NCBI RefSeq assembly: GCF_011752045.1
Contig: NZ_JAAKXW010000001.1
Span: 620,001 to 684,000 of the forward strand
DNA: 64,000 bases
From: Microbacterium hydrocarbonoxydans
GTDB lineage: Bacteria > Actinomycetota > Actinomycetes > Actinomycetales > Microbacteriaceae
Direction: 5' to 3'
The notes under the pieces are model-generated. The model searched no databases. It was not told the DNA's origin and saw nothing but the letters and a program-made list of their open reading frames with translations. Shown here piece by piece: positions 56,489 through 64,000 of this stretch. Both the position numbers and the translations under genes were made by a program. Position 1 is the first letter of the stretch, and each line of letters begins with the position of its first letter.

Positions 56489-57766
56489 TCAGGTCGTCTC
56501 GGACACGGGCGATGCCGACGGCACGGCGCCGTTCGCCGCCGCCGGCACCGAACGCTCCAGGACGAGCGCCAGCACCCCCACGGCGAGGCTGCCCGCCACC
56601 ATGAGGCCGATGAACCAGGCGTCCAGCTGCTCGCCGAGCAGCACGCCGGCGACCAGGGGGCCGGTGATCGCGCCGCCCTGGAACGCGGCCGAATTGATCG
56701 CGTTGTATCGCCCGCGGGTGCGGTCGGTCGCCAGGTCGTTGTAGATCGCCGGAACCGTCGGCTGCAGCATCGTCTCCCCGAAGGCGAACACGCCCATGTA
56801 CGCGATCACGCCGATCGCCGCGGCGAGCGTGCCGGGCAGGAAGCCGGTCGCACCGAGGATCACCCAGGAGAGCGCCCAGATCAGCGCCATCACCTGCATG
56901 ACGCGGGTGCGCCTCCTGCCGGTGATGAGCCTCAGGACGGCGAACTGGAGGAGCACGATCACCGCGGTGTTGACGGCGAATGCGATGCCGACGACCTGAG
57001 TCGAGACGACGGCCACCTGCCGCGCGAATGCCGGGAAGCCCGCCTCCATCTGCCCGTAGCCGATGAAGACCGCGAGGAAGGTGAGCAGCGTCAGCCACAG
57101 CACCGCCGGCCGTCGCAGGATCTCGCGATAGCCCCCTGCCTCCGTCTCGGTGGCGTCGTCGTCAGGGTCGGGCTGCGTGCGGACATGCCGCAGCGGCCCG
57201 AGCAGCAGCGCCAGGGGGACGAGCGCGGTCGCGGCATCGATGAGGAAGATCGCCGTGAAAGTGCCGGGGTCGTGCACGTTCACGAAGAACCCGCCGATCA
57301 CACCGCCGATGCCGATGCCGAGGTTCACGAGCGCGAAGTTCACCCCGAAGTACTGCTGCCGCACCTCCCCGTCGACGACGGTCGCGATCAGCGCGTTGAA
57401 ACCGGGCCACGAGACACCGAAGTTGACGCCGATCAGCATCACCGCCACCGCGGCGACCGCCGGATGGGTCGCGAACGCGAGGAGCGTGCAGCCGGCGATC
57501 ATCGCGACGATCCCCGTGATCATCACCCGGCGCGCGCCGTAGCGATCGATGAGCGTGCCTCCCGGCCCGGTGACGGCGAGCCCCGTGATGGCGATGAGGC
57601 TCATCAGAGCGCCCGAGAGGCCGAGCTCGAAGCCGCGCACCTCGTGCAGGTAGATGATCGTGAACGGCAGCGTCATACCGCGCCCGAATGTCTGGATCGC
57701 CACGGTCGACAGCAGCCAGCGCCCCTCGGTGGGCAGCGCACTCCAGAACGTCCTCATACCGGTCAC
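56489..57766 (-). CDS. MFS transporter
   Basis: 425 residues, about 12 membrane spans. The loop 2-3 signature is present as GGTLIDRYGARRVMI near 70, and a charged central loop (RTQPDPDDDATETEAGG) near 200 splits the halves. It starts at GTG 57766 or ATG 57757. Substrate cannot be inferred; it resembles the drug-efflux-like group found widely in actinobacteria. No regulator adjoins it. Confidence 0.85.
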   Translation of the reverse strand: MTGMRTFWSALPTEGRWLLSTVAIQTFGRGMTLPFTIIYLHEVRGFELGLSGALMSLIAITGLAVTGPGGTLIDRYGARRVMITGIVAMIAGCTLLAFATHPAVAAVAVMLIGVNFGVSWPGFNALIATVVDGEVRQQYFGVNFALVNLGIGIGGVIGGFFVNVHDPGTFTAIFLIDAATALVPLALLLGPLRHVRTQPDPDDDATETEAGGYREILRRPAVLWLTLLTFLAVFIGYGQMEAGFPAFARQVAVVSTQVVGIAFAVNTAVIVLLQFAVLRLITGRRRTRVMQVMALIWALSWVILGATGFLPGTLAAAIGVIAYMGVFAFGETMLQPTVPAIYNDLATDRTRGRYNAINSAAFQGGAITGPLVAGVLLGEQLDAWFIGLMVAGSLAVGVLALVLERSVPAAANGAVPSASPVSETT

Positions 57767-57861
57767 CAGAGCATTCTTCCGGATGCCACGGACATCCGGG
57801 CCTCGCCGCGGTTTCCCGCGCGCATTGCCGGAGGTCGCGGGCGTCTGAGATCATCTCGACT

Positions 57862-58779
57862 ATGCCGATGTCACTCGACGAGTTCCGCGCGTCCCTCCTG
57901 CGAGCCGACGTGCGGGAGTCGCTCGGCATCCGCCTCGCCGACGACGAGGCGCAGCGCGTCCACGACGACGCGACGGCCTCGCGGAACTGGTACGAGTACT
58001 GGCTCGCCACCCAGCCCGCGCCGCCCGCCGCCGCGGCTCCGGCGCCCGCCGCGCACACGGCTCCGGCCGCGTACGCGGCGCCGGGCGATGCCGTCGGCCA
58101 CCGGGTTCCGATTCCCTCCTATCCGGGAGACGCCCAGCCGACCGCGCCTCTGTACGCGGCTGCTCCTCCGCCCGCCTACGACCCGGCAGCGGCACCGCCG
58201 CCGTACGGCTTCGTGGGCGCCCAGGAGCCGCAGCCGTATCCGTATGGCATCCCCGCCGCAGACGCGGTCGCCGCGGGCCCGCGCAGGCGCAATGCCGGGC
58301 TCTGGGTGGCGCTCTCGGTCATCGGGGCCCTGATCCTCATCGCGATCGTCGTCGTGGTCGCGGCATTCGCGACCGCACGGCACTGGACCAAGATCGATGT
58401 GCCCGAGCAGCCGGAGACCTTCCACACCGAGGAGTACGAGACCGGCCGCTACGACGTGACGATGGACACGGTGAACCCGTGCTGGGTCGACCAGGACTGG
58501 ACCGACTGCACCAACCTCATGGTCGCGACGTACAACGGCGCCTGCGTGGACGTGCAGCTCACCGCGGACGCCGCGGCGCTCTGCGACGAGTACAGCGCCG
58601 CCATCGAGGAGATGAAGGCTCAGGACGGGGACGGCTACACCGTGGCCTCCCTCGGCTCGTTCGGCAACCTCCACAGAGCCGCCGAGACGGCCACGCGGGA
58701 GGTCTCCAACAACGACGGACGCCCCGCCGTCACGCACGAGGCCGTCTGCTACCTCGGCTTCATCGGCGAGTGCCGCTGA
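57862..58779 (+). CDS. Single-span membrane protein with Pro/Ala-rich cytoplasmic region, unknown
   Basis: 305 residues from ATG 57862. A helical head (SLDEFRASLLRADVRESLGIRLADDEAQRVHDDATASRNWYEYW, 4-47) is followed by a Pro/Ala/Tyr-rich region to about 138, one span (LWVALSVIGALILIAIVVVVAAFA, about 145-170) and an exported domain with several cysteines (NPCWVDQDWTDCTN, NGACVDVQ, ALCDEY, AVCYLGFIGEC) that may form disulfides. No family recognised. The acidic and Tyr-rich cytoplasmic part could bind partners. Confidence 0.7.
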   Translation: MPMSLDEFRASLLRADVRESLGIRLADDEAQRVHDDATASRNWYEYWLATQPAPPAAAAPAPAAHTAPAAYAAPGDAVGHRVPIPSYPGDAQPTAPLYAAAPPPAYDPAAAPPPYGFVGAQEPQPYPYGIPAADAVAAGPRRRNAGLWVALSVIGALILIAIVVVVAAFATARHWTKIDVPEQPETFHTEEYETGRYDVTMDTVNPCWVDQDWTDCTNLMVATYNGACVDVQLTADAAALCDEYSAAIEEMKAQDGDGYTVASLGSFGNLHRAAETATREVSNNDGRPAVTHEAVCYLGFIGECR

Positions 58780-58876
58780 CGCATCGCCTCCCCGCCTCAG
58801 AAGAACCCCTTGCCCGCGCGGCGACCTCGCGGGACAGTGGAATGAGCGACACCGCATCTACCCGGAGGTGAGGACC

Positions 58877-59062
58877 ATGAAGGCGAAGGTCGGCGACCAC
58901 CTGCTCGTGGAAGGACGCACCGACACTCAGCATCGCCGCGAGGCGGAGGTGCTGGAGGTGCGCGGCGAAGACGGCGCTCCGCCCTATCTCGTGCGGTGGA
59001 CCGATGGCCACGAAGGCCTGGTGTTCCCCGGATCCGACACGCACATCCAGCACGCGGAGTAG
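58877..59062 (+). CDS. DUF1918 protein
   Basis: 61 residues from ATG 58877 (GGAGGTGAGG upstream). MKAKVGDHLLVEGRTDTQHRREAEVLEVRGEDGAPPYLVRWTDGHEGLVFPGSD has the DUF1918 pattern with VGD, the R-x-G-E-V-L-E-V-like strand and P-P-Y-x-V-R-W. A small beta-barrel common in actinobacteria, function unknown. Confidence 0.88.
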   Translation: MKAKVGDHLLVEGRTDTQHRREAEVLEVRGEDGAPPYLVRWTDGHEGLVFPGSDTHIQHAE

Positions 59063-59067
59063 GCGGG

Positions 59068-59436
59068 TCAGAGGTACGGCAGGAAGGATGCCGGCACGCT
59101 GACGTTGCCCGGGATGCCGGTGAACAGCGGTGCGACCTGCGCTGCGGTGTAGCCGGCGATCCCGCATCCGACAGGTGTCAGCAGGAACCGCAGCTCGGGG
59201 TGAGCCCTCGCGTAGGCGACGAAGGCGCCGGCGTCGGCTGCCAGCGCCCCGAGGCCGCTCATCGTGTCGATGGCGTAACTCTGGCCGTGATGCCCGTGGC
59301 CTTCGCCCCAGACCGCGCCGAATCGCTCGTGCGCGATGCGTGCCGCACCGCCGCCGTGGAGGCCGCCGCTGTTGGAGCCGAAGACGAAGACCTCGTCCGG
59401 CTCGAGCTGCGTGATCCGCTCAGGTGTGATCTCCAT
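59068..59436 (-). CDS. Small VFVFGSN-motif protein (A1S_2505-like family)
   Basis: 122 residues from ATG 59436 (an in-frame extension to 59478 lacks a ribosome site). DEVFVFGSNSGGLHGGGAARIAHERFGAVWGEGHGHHGQSYAIDT near 15-60 and LTPVGCGIAGYTAAQVAPLF near 88-107 resemble small macro-domain-like proteins found in phages and bacterial genomes. A role in ADP-ribose or nucleotide binding is possible but unproven. It is convergent with the DUF1918 gene, 6 nt apart. Confidence 0.6.
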   Translation of the reverse strand: MEITPERITQLEPDEVFVFGSNSGGLHGGGAARIAHERFGAVWGEGHGHHGQSYAIDTMSGLGALAADAGAFVAYARAHPELRFLLTPVGCGIAGYTAAQVAPLFTGIPGNVSVPASFLPYL

Positions 59437-59500
59437 GCCGGAACGATACGCCGGGCCGCGCTGAGGAGGCGGCCCCACGACACCTGACGCGAGGCCGCCG

Positions 59501-59758
59501 CTAATCCCGGGGGATCTCGATCGCGCCCGTGCCGGTGAAGTTCACGAAGGTGCGCTCCCCGGTCTGGACGATCGTGAGCAGGACCTGCCCGCACGCCGCG
59601 CAGCGGGCGACGGTCCCGGCCGCGCTGCGGAACACGATCATCGTGGCGATCTCGCCGACGCTGCCGCAGCCGTTGCATCGCGCCCGCGCGGTGGTCGCGT
59701 CGAAGGCGAGCAGGTCAGCCAGGGCTCCCGCGAGCAGATTCCCGTCGAAGTGCTGCAT
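59501..59758 (-). CDS. DUF6510 zinc-ribbon protein
   Basis: 85 residues from ATG 59758, which overlaps the stop of the reductase gene (TGATG). Two C-x2-C pairs (RCNGCG and ARCAACG) form a probable zinc ribbon, and MQHFDGNLLAGALADLLAFD opens the protein. Last gene of the three-gene redox operon. Its role there is unknown. Confidence 0.75.
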   Translation of the reverse strand: MQHFDGNLLAGALADLLAFDATTARARCNGCGSVGEIATMIVFRSAAGTVARCAACGQVLLTIVQTGERTFVNFTGTGAIEIPRD

Positions 59759-60522
59759 CAGGTTCCTCCGTAGCGCTCGGTGCGGATCGCGCGCGCATCG
59801 TGCCCCAGTTCGACGAGCCAGGACGCGACCCGTTCGACGAAGGCGGTGGCCCCGCACACGTAGACGAGGGGGTCGGCCTCGGGAGCGAGCGTCGTCGCGG
59901 CGACGCGCTCGCGGGTGATGCGGCCGACCGGCGCGTCACTGCCGGCAGGCGCGCGCCGCGTGTAGATGTAGTCGGCGGCGAACGGTGCGGGTCCCGCGGC
60001 TGCCGCCGCGAGCTCCTCCGCGAAGAACACGTCCTCGGGGGTGCGCACCGAGTACAGCAGCCGGAACGGCGTGGCGTCGCCGGCGTCGACGTGCGCCTGC
60101 GCGATCGCGTAGAGCGGGACGACCCCGGATCCGCCGGCGATGAGCTGCACCGGCCGGCCGGCCGAGCCGTCGACGGGAGCGCGCCAGACGAAGTAGGCGC
60201 CGAGCGGGCCGTGCACCTCCAGCTGATCCCCCTTCCTCAGCTCGTCGATGAGGAACGGCGACACCTCGCCGTCGGGAACGCGGGCGACGGCGAGGACGAC
60301 CTGCGATTCCCCGCCCGCGGAGGCGATCGAGTACGACCGGGTCGCCGTGTAGCCGTCCGGGGCGGTGAGCCGGACGTCGAGATGCTGGCCCGGGAGGTTC
60401 CCCGGCCACCCTGCGACGTCGAGTCGGATGCGCGCGGCGGTCGGTGTCTCCCGCCGGGTCTCGACGACCTCGGCCGTGTACCACGCGGTGCGCGGGAGGA
60501 CGCGCTGCGTCACATCGCTCAC
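59758..60522 (-). CDS. FNR-like FAD/NAD(P)-binding oxidoreductase
   Basis: 254 residues from GTG 60522 (MSDVTQR). FAD motif RSYSIAS near 76 (R-x-Y-S), LEVHGPLGAYFVW near 112, the NAD(P) pocket LIAGGSGVVPLYAI near 138 and VCGATAFVERVASWL near 225. It lacks the 2Fe-2S C-terminal domain. Likely electron-transfer partner of the sulfite-oxidase-like enzyme, whose stop it overlaps (GTGA). Confidence 0.85.
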   Translation of the reverse strand: MSDVTQRVLPRTAWYTAEVVETRRETPTAARIRLDVAGWPGNLPGQHLDVRLTAPDGYTATRSYSIASAGGESQVVLAVARVPDGEVSPFLIDELRKGDQLEVHGPLGAYFVWRAPVDGSAGRPVQLIAGGSGVVPLYAIAQAHVDAGDATPFRLLYSVRTPEDVFFAEELAAAAAGPAPFAADYIYTRRAPAGSDAPVGRITRERVAATTLAPEADPLVYVCGATAFVERVASWLVELGHDARAIRTERYGGT

Positions 60523-61109
60523 CAGTAGCGCTCCTCCTTCCAGGGATCCCCGTGCAGGTGGTACCCGTTCTGCTCCCAGAACCCCGGTTCGTCGTCGGGC
60601 AGCAGCTCGAGCCCGCGGATCCACTTCGCGCTCTTCCAGAAGTAGAGGTGCGGCACGAGCAGCCGGGCAGGTCCCCCGTGCTCGGGATCGAGAGGCTCGC
60701 CCTCGAACTCGAAGGCGATCCACGCTCTGCCGTCCAGGAGATCCTCGAGGGGAACGTTGGTGGTGTAGCCGCCGTAGCTGTGCGCCATCGCGTACTCGTC
60801 CTGCGTGTCGACGTCCGCGAGGAGGGTGTCGACGGAGACGCCCCGCCAGCGGGTGCCGAGCTTGGACCAGTGCGTGACGCAGTGGATGTCCACGACCACA
60901 TCCTCGATCTCGAGCTGCTGGAACTCGTCCCAGCTCCACCGCCGCTCGCCCGCCGCACTGTGGACGGAGAACTCCCACTCGTCGGTGGAGATCTGTGGCG
61001 TCGGGCCGGCCGAGAGCACCGGGAAGTCGTGCACGAGCGTCTGACCCGGTGGCAGCCGGTCGTCCTGATCGCGGCGCCGGCCGGTGAAGCCTCGGGTGAT
61101 GAACGACAT
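60519..61109 (-). CDS. Sulfite oxidase-like molybdoenzyme
   Basis: 196 residues, the short single-domain SUOX type. VVVDIHCVTHWSKLGTRWRGVSVDTLL near 71-97 carries the molybdenum-ligand Cys77. AHSYGGYTTNVPLEDLLDG, HGGPARLLVPHLYFWKSAKWI and GYHLHGDPWKEERYW complete the fold. No signal peptide, so cytoplasmic, unlike YedY/MsrP. First gene of an operon with the FNR-like reductase and DUF6510. The physiological substrate is unknown. Confidence 0.88.
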   Translation of the reverse strand: MSFITRGFTGRRRDQDDRLPPGQTLVHDFPVLSAGPTPQISTDEWEFSVHSAAGERRWSWDEFQQLEIEDVVVDIHCVTHWSKLGTRWRGVSVDTLLADVDTQDEYAMAHSYGGYTTNVPLEDLLDGRAWIAFEFEGEPLDPEHGGPARLLVPHLYFWKSAKWIRGLELLPDDEPGFWEQNGYHLHGDPWKEERYW

Positions 61110-61277
61110 CGCGAACCCCTCTCCAGGGAAGGCACTACGGCCTGAACACGCTCATACTGTCACTCGCGAACGCCTGCCGCCACCACGATTCTCGTCAAGC
61201 CGCCGTTCGAGGGACGCCACAGTCGATGATTCAGCGCCCGGCCGGCCGGGCGGCCGGCCTCATCGCGCCGGAAACGA

Positions 61278-61302
61278 CAAAACCCCTGCTCATGCAGGGG
61301 TT
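61278..61302 (-). terminator. Rho-independent terminator of tRNA-Gln
   Basis: Stem AACCCCTGC (61281-61289) with 61294-61302 and loop TCAT; reading leftward it ends in TTTTG (61282-61278). The only textbook hairpin with a T-run in the window. Confidence 0.85.
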
Positions 61303-61308
61303 CTCGTC

Positions 61309-61383
61309 TGGCTGGGGTACCTGGACTCGAACCAAGAACAACTGAACCAGAATCAGCCGTGTTGCCAATTACACCATACCCCA
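61309..61383 (-). tRNA. tRNA-Gln (anticodon CTG)
   Basis: Minus-strand gene with 5' TGGGGTATGG, acceptor TGGGGTA/TACCCCA, anticodon stem GCTGA/TCAGT and loop TTCTGGT (anticodon CTG), T arm CTTGG-TTCGAGT-CCAGG. Discriminator G at 61312 is followed by an encoded CCA (61311-61309). It lies 88 nt downstream of gltX on the same strand. Confidence 0.95.
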
Positions 61384-61471
61384 AGGGCGAAACCGGAGCC
61401 TCGCACCGAGATTCAAGCTTACCCGAGGCCGCGCTGATCGCCAAAACGGCGGCGCGGCCCCGGGCGCGTCG

Positions 61472-62977
61472 TCAGCCCGCCAGCTGCGCCGACAGCGCGC
61501 GCAGGCGACGCAGCGACTCGTCCTTGCCGAGGAGCTCCATCGACTCGAACAGCGGCGGCGAGACGCGGCGGCCGGTGATGGCGACGCGCGGCGGGCCGTA
61601 GGCGACGCGGGGCTTCAGCTCGAGGCCGTCGATGAGCGCGGACGCGAGAGCATCCTGGATCGCGGCCGGCGTGAAGTCGGCGACCGGCTCGAGAGCCGCG
61701 ACGCAGGCGTCGAGCACCTCGCCGGCGTTGGCCGGAAGCCCCTTGAGCGCGTCCGCGTCGTAGGAGACCTCGTCGGCGAACAGGAAGCCGAGCATGCCGG
61801 GCGCCTCGCCGAGCAGCTGCACGCGCTCCTGGATCAGCGGGGCGGCGCGGAAGGCGAGCACGAGCTGCTCGTGGGTGGGCTCGTCGAACAGCCCGGCGGC
61901 GGCCAGGTACGGCACGATGCGCTCGGCGAAGTCCTTCTCGTCGAGCATCCGGATGTGGTCGCCGTTGATGGACTCGGCCTTCTTCTGATCGAAGCGGGCC
62001 GGGTTCGGGTTCACGTTGACGATGTCGAAGGCTGCGGTGAACTCCTCCAGCGAGAAGACGTCGCGGTCGGGGCCGATCGACCAGCCGAGCAGGGCGAGGT
62101 AGTTCAGCAGGCCCTCGTGGATGAATCCGCGGTCGCGATGCAGGAACAGGTCGGCCTGCGGGTCGCGCTTGGAGAGCTTCTTGTTGCCGGTCTCCCCCAG
62201 CACGAGCGGCATGTGCGCGAAGCGGGGCACGAAGGTCGTGACGCCGGCATCGATGAGAGCCGCGTACAGTGCGAGCTGGCGCGCGGTGGAGGGCATCAGG
62301 TCCTCGCCGCGGAGCACGTGGGTGATTCCCATGAGCGCGTCGTCGACCGGGTTCACGAACGTGTACAGCGGCACGCCGTTCGGGCGCACGACCACGAAGT
62401 CGGGGAAGGAGCCGGCGGGGAAGGTGACCTCGCCGCGGATGAGGTCGACGTAGGTGAGGTCCTCGTCCGGCACGCGAAGGCGCAGCGCGGGCTGGCGTCC
62501 CTCCGCACGGAAGGCGGCCTTCTGCTCCTCGGTGAGGTCGCGGTCGAAGTTGTCGTAGCCGAGCTGCTTCGCGCGGCCGTTCGCCTCGTTGCGGGCGTCG
62601 ATCTCCTCGGCCGTGGAGTAGCTCTCGTAGAGCGCCCCGGTGGCGACGAGCTTGTCGATCACCCCGCGGTAGATGTCGTGACGCTGCGACTGACGGTACG
62701 GCTCGTGCGGGCCGCCGACCTCGACGCCCTCGTCCCAGTCGATCTTGAGCCAGGTGAGCGCGTCGACGAGCTGGCGGAAGCTCTCCTCGCTGTCACGAGC
62801 GGCGTCGGTGTCCTCGATGCGGAACACCATCTTGCCGCCGGTGTGGCGGGCGTACGCCCAGTTGTACAGGGCGGTGCGCACCATGCCGACGTGCGGCAGG
62901 CCGGTCGGAGAGGGGCAGAAGCGGACGCGGACGTCGGCACCGCTTGCGGTCGTGGTGAGGGGGTGAGGAGTAGCCAT
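61472..62977 (-). CDS. gltX: Glutamyl-tRNA synthetase
   Basis: 501 residues from ATG 62977. The HIGH-type signature is [19 protein letters not shown] near 25-43 and the KMSKS-type motif is [10 protein letters not shown] near 272. C-terminal helical anticodon-binding region is complete. Actinobacteria lack GlnRS, so the enzyme is expected to charge tRNA-Gln with Glu for later amidation by GatCAB. A TAGGAT box 9 nt before the ATG suggests a very short leader. Confidence 0.96.
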   Translation of the reverse strand: MATPHPLTTTASGADVRVRFCPSPTGLPHVGMVRTALYNWAYARHTGGKMVFRIEDTDAARDSEESFRQLVDALTWLKIDWDEGVEVGGPHEPYRQSQRHDIYRGVIDKLVATGALYESYSTAEEIDARNEANGRAKQLGYDNFDRDLTEEQKAAFRAEGRQPALRLRVPDEDLTYVDLIRGEVTFPAGSFPDFVVVRPNGVPLYTFVNPVDDALMGITHVLRGEDLMPSTARQLALYAALIDAGVTTFVPRFAHMPLVLGETGNKKLSKRDPQADLFLHRDRGFIHEGLLNYLALLGWSIGPDRDVFSLEEFTAAFDIVNVNPNPARFDQKKAESINGDHIRMLDEKDFAERIVPYLAAAGLFDEPTHEQLVLAFRAAPLIQERVQLLGEAPGMLGFLFADEVSYDADALKGLPANAGEVLDACVAALEPVADFTPAAIQDALASALIDGLELKPRVAYGPPRVAITGRRVSPPLFESMELLGKDESLRRLRALSAQLAG

Positions 62978-63029
62978 AGCCTTCCAATCCTACGGGCAGC
63001 GCCCCCGTCGCCGTGCGGGTGCCGGATGC

Positions 63030-63794
63030 TCAGCGGGCGCGGCCGACGGCGATCGCCGCCGTGTGCGACAGCGGGACCGGGCCGCCGGTCGATCGCGTGG
63101 CGCAGACCCGCTCGAAGGCCTCCCGGAACCGGGCGCGGTCGTCGGGGTCGAGACCGCCGTAGAACAGGCCGGCGCCGCCGACCCCGCCTTCCGCCGACGC
63201 CCACAGCGCCGACGGCTCGGCCCGCCAGGTCCAGGTGAGCTCCGACACCTCCGGGTTCTGCCAGCCGGCGTCGCGCAGCATCCGCTCGAATCCGTCGGCC
63301 GTGCGCTCGAAGTCCTTCTCGGGTGGCAGCCTCTCCCCCGTCACCGGGGTCAGCCCCGCCAGCTCGCAGACCTCGACCCAGAGCCAGGACGGCGACGTGG
63401 TCCAGATCGTCGCGGCGACGAGCCCGGCCGAGACCCGGGCGAGTCCGCGCGCCGACGCACGCGGATCGGCGACGTGGTTGAGGACGAAGTTCGCGACGAC
63501 CGCGTCGAAGCTCGACGCGACGAACGGCAGATCCGGCAGGGCCCCGTCGACGACGCGGAGTCCCGGATGCTCCCGCTCGGCGACCGCCCGCATGGTCGGC
63601 TCCGGCTCGCACGCCGTCGTGGCCCATCCCGCGTCGGCGAAGGCCGCCGCGAGCAGCCCCGTCCCTGCTCCGACGTCGAGCAGGCTGCGGTCCTCTGGCG
63701 CTCCGAGTGCGGAGAGGAGAGCATCGGCGGTACCCGCGCACAGGCCCGCGTAGGACGCCGCGTACGCCTCGCCGCGCCCGCCCCAGTCCTTCAA
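63030..63794 (-). CDS. Class I SAM-dependent methyltransferase
   Basis: 254 residues from TTG 63794 (MKDWGGRGEAYAASYAGLCAG). The SAM loop LLDVGAGTGLLAAAFADAG near 38-56, acidic EPEP near 63, DGALPDLPFVASSFDAVVANFVLNHVADP near 83-111 define a Methyltransf_11-type fold. Substrate unknown. The start codon overlaps the stop of the upstream MFS gene (TTGA), so the pair is coupled and may act on, and export, one compound. Confidence 0.85.
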   Translation of the reverse strand: MKDWGGRGEAYAASYAGLCAGTADALLSALGAPEDRSLLDVGAGTGLLAAAFADAGWATTACEPEPTMRAVAEREHPGLRVVDGALPDLPFVASSFDAVVANFVLNHVADPRASARGLARVSAGLVAATIWTTSPSWLWVEVCELAGLTPVTGERLPPEKDFERTADGFERMLRDAGWQNPEVSELTWTWRAEPSALWASAEGGVGGAGLFYGGLDPDDRARFREAFERVCATRSTGGPVPLSHTAAIAVGRAR

Positions 63795-64000
63795 CGGGCT
63801 CCGCCGCTGCGGGCCAGCGGAGACAACGCGATGATCGCGACCACGAGGACGGATGCCGCGATGCCGAGCCCCGCGTACTGGAAGTTGGAGAGGATGACAC
63901 CGGCGAGCACCGCGCCGGCGGCGGCCGAGAGGCTCATCAGGGAGTCGCTGCGCCCCTGCCGGCGGGTCCTCAGCTCCGGGGCGCTTGCCTCGGTGAGCAG
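63791..64000 (-). CDS. MFS-type transporter, C-terminal part (gene continues past window)
   Basis: The last 69 residues are visible, including a basic loop (ELRTRRQGRSDSLMSL) and two hydrophobic spans (LSAAAGAVLAGVILSNFQ and YAGLGIAASVLVVAIIAL). The pattern fits the end of a major facilitator family protein. Stop TGA overlaps the TTG start of the methyltransferase. The N-terminal part lies beyond the right edge. Confidence 0.6.
   Translation of the reverse strand: MLTEASAPELRTRRQGRSDSLMSLSAAAGAVLAGVILSNFQYAGLGIAASVLVVAIIALSPLARSGGAR

Noticed and set aside
61237..61262. GGCCGG-rich palindromic patch upstream of the sulfite-oxidase-like gene
   Set aside because: Self-complementary because it is built of repeated GGCCGG; no neighbouring signal suggests function beyond possible read-through blocking.
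61084..61437. + strand ORF containing the string GYLDSNQE
   Set aside because: It is the well-known false ORF produced by reading across a tRNA gene, here tRNA-Gln on the other strand.

Overview
The window is about 64 kb of high-GC DNA with dense, often overlapping genes on both strands. Gene families and order (DUF177–rpmF–rnc–mutM, coaD–recG–rsmD–thiL, smc–ftsY and ffh, a non-zinc L32, ATGA/GTGA stop-start overlaps, many leaderless -10 boxes) point to an actinobacterium of the family Microbacteriaceae, most likely Microbacterium. I found no prophage, insertion sequence, CRISPR array or plasmid gene, so this reads as a chromosomal segment with one sugar-catabolism island at the left end.

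Left end (1-11.2 kb). A divergent uronate-utilisation locus. The leftward operon encodes a lipoprotein sugar-binding protein, two MalF/MalG-type permeases, a 923-residue protein of no family I can name, a GH105/GH88-like unsaturated-uronyl hydrolase and a second KduI-like isomerase cut by the window edge. The rightward operon encodes KduI and KduD. The 126-bp gap between them holds a near-perfect 22-bp palindrome on top of a -35 box. A Tat-exported GH85 endo-beta-N-acetylglucosaminidase lies next to it, behind a strong terminator.

Centre-left (11.3-31.7 kb). SRP GTPase ffh, a TPP-riboswitch-controlled thiC, a TetR regulator, lipB-lipA, a DUF2004 protein, ftsY and smc. Then a run of small ORFs leading to a double-GNAT acetyltransferase with a duplicated N-terminus, an ABC/FtsX exporter pair, an FdhF/YdeP-type molybdoenzyme with FdhD, and a DyP peroxidase.

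Centre (30.8-48.9 kb). Housekeeping: mutM, rnc, rpmF, DUF177, coaD, recG, a serine hydrolase, an ATP-grasp protein, rsmD, thiL, DUF3515, ddl, gpsA, plsC, murA, leuD and leuC. leuCD is preceded by a 15-codon leader peptide with three tandem Leu codons and a competing-hairpin arrangement. terC is preceded by a yybP-ykoY (Mn2+) riboswitch candidate. thiL and the DUF3515 gene share a 23-bp gap with interlocked -10 boxes, and ddl starts 95 nt inside gpsA.

Right end (48.9-64 kb). An ECF sigma factor with a membrane DUF4349 partner, tRNA-Glu(CTC), a metallo-beta-lactamase-fold protein, GNAT, pepN, topoisomerase IB, an SRPBCC protein with a Gly/Thr repeat tail, an MFS transporter, small conserved proteins, a three-gene redox module (sulfite-oxidase-like protein, FNR-like reductase, DUF6510), tRNA-Gln(CTG), gltX, a methyltransferase and a partial MFS gene. 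All functional names come from reading motifs and remembered family features; no database search was run.
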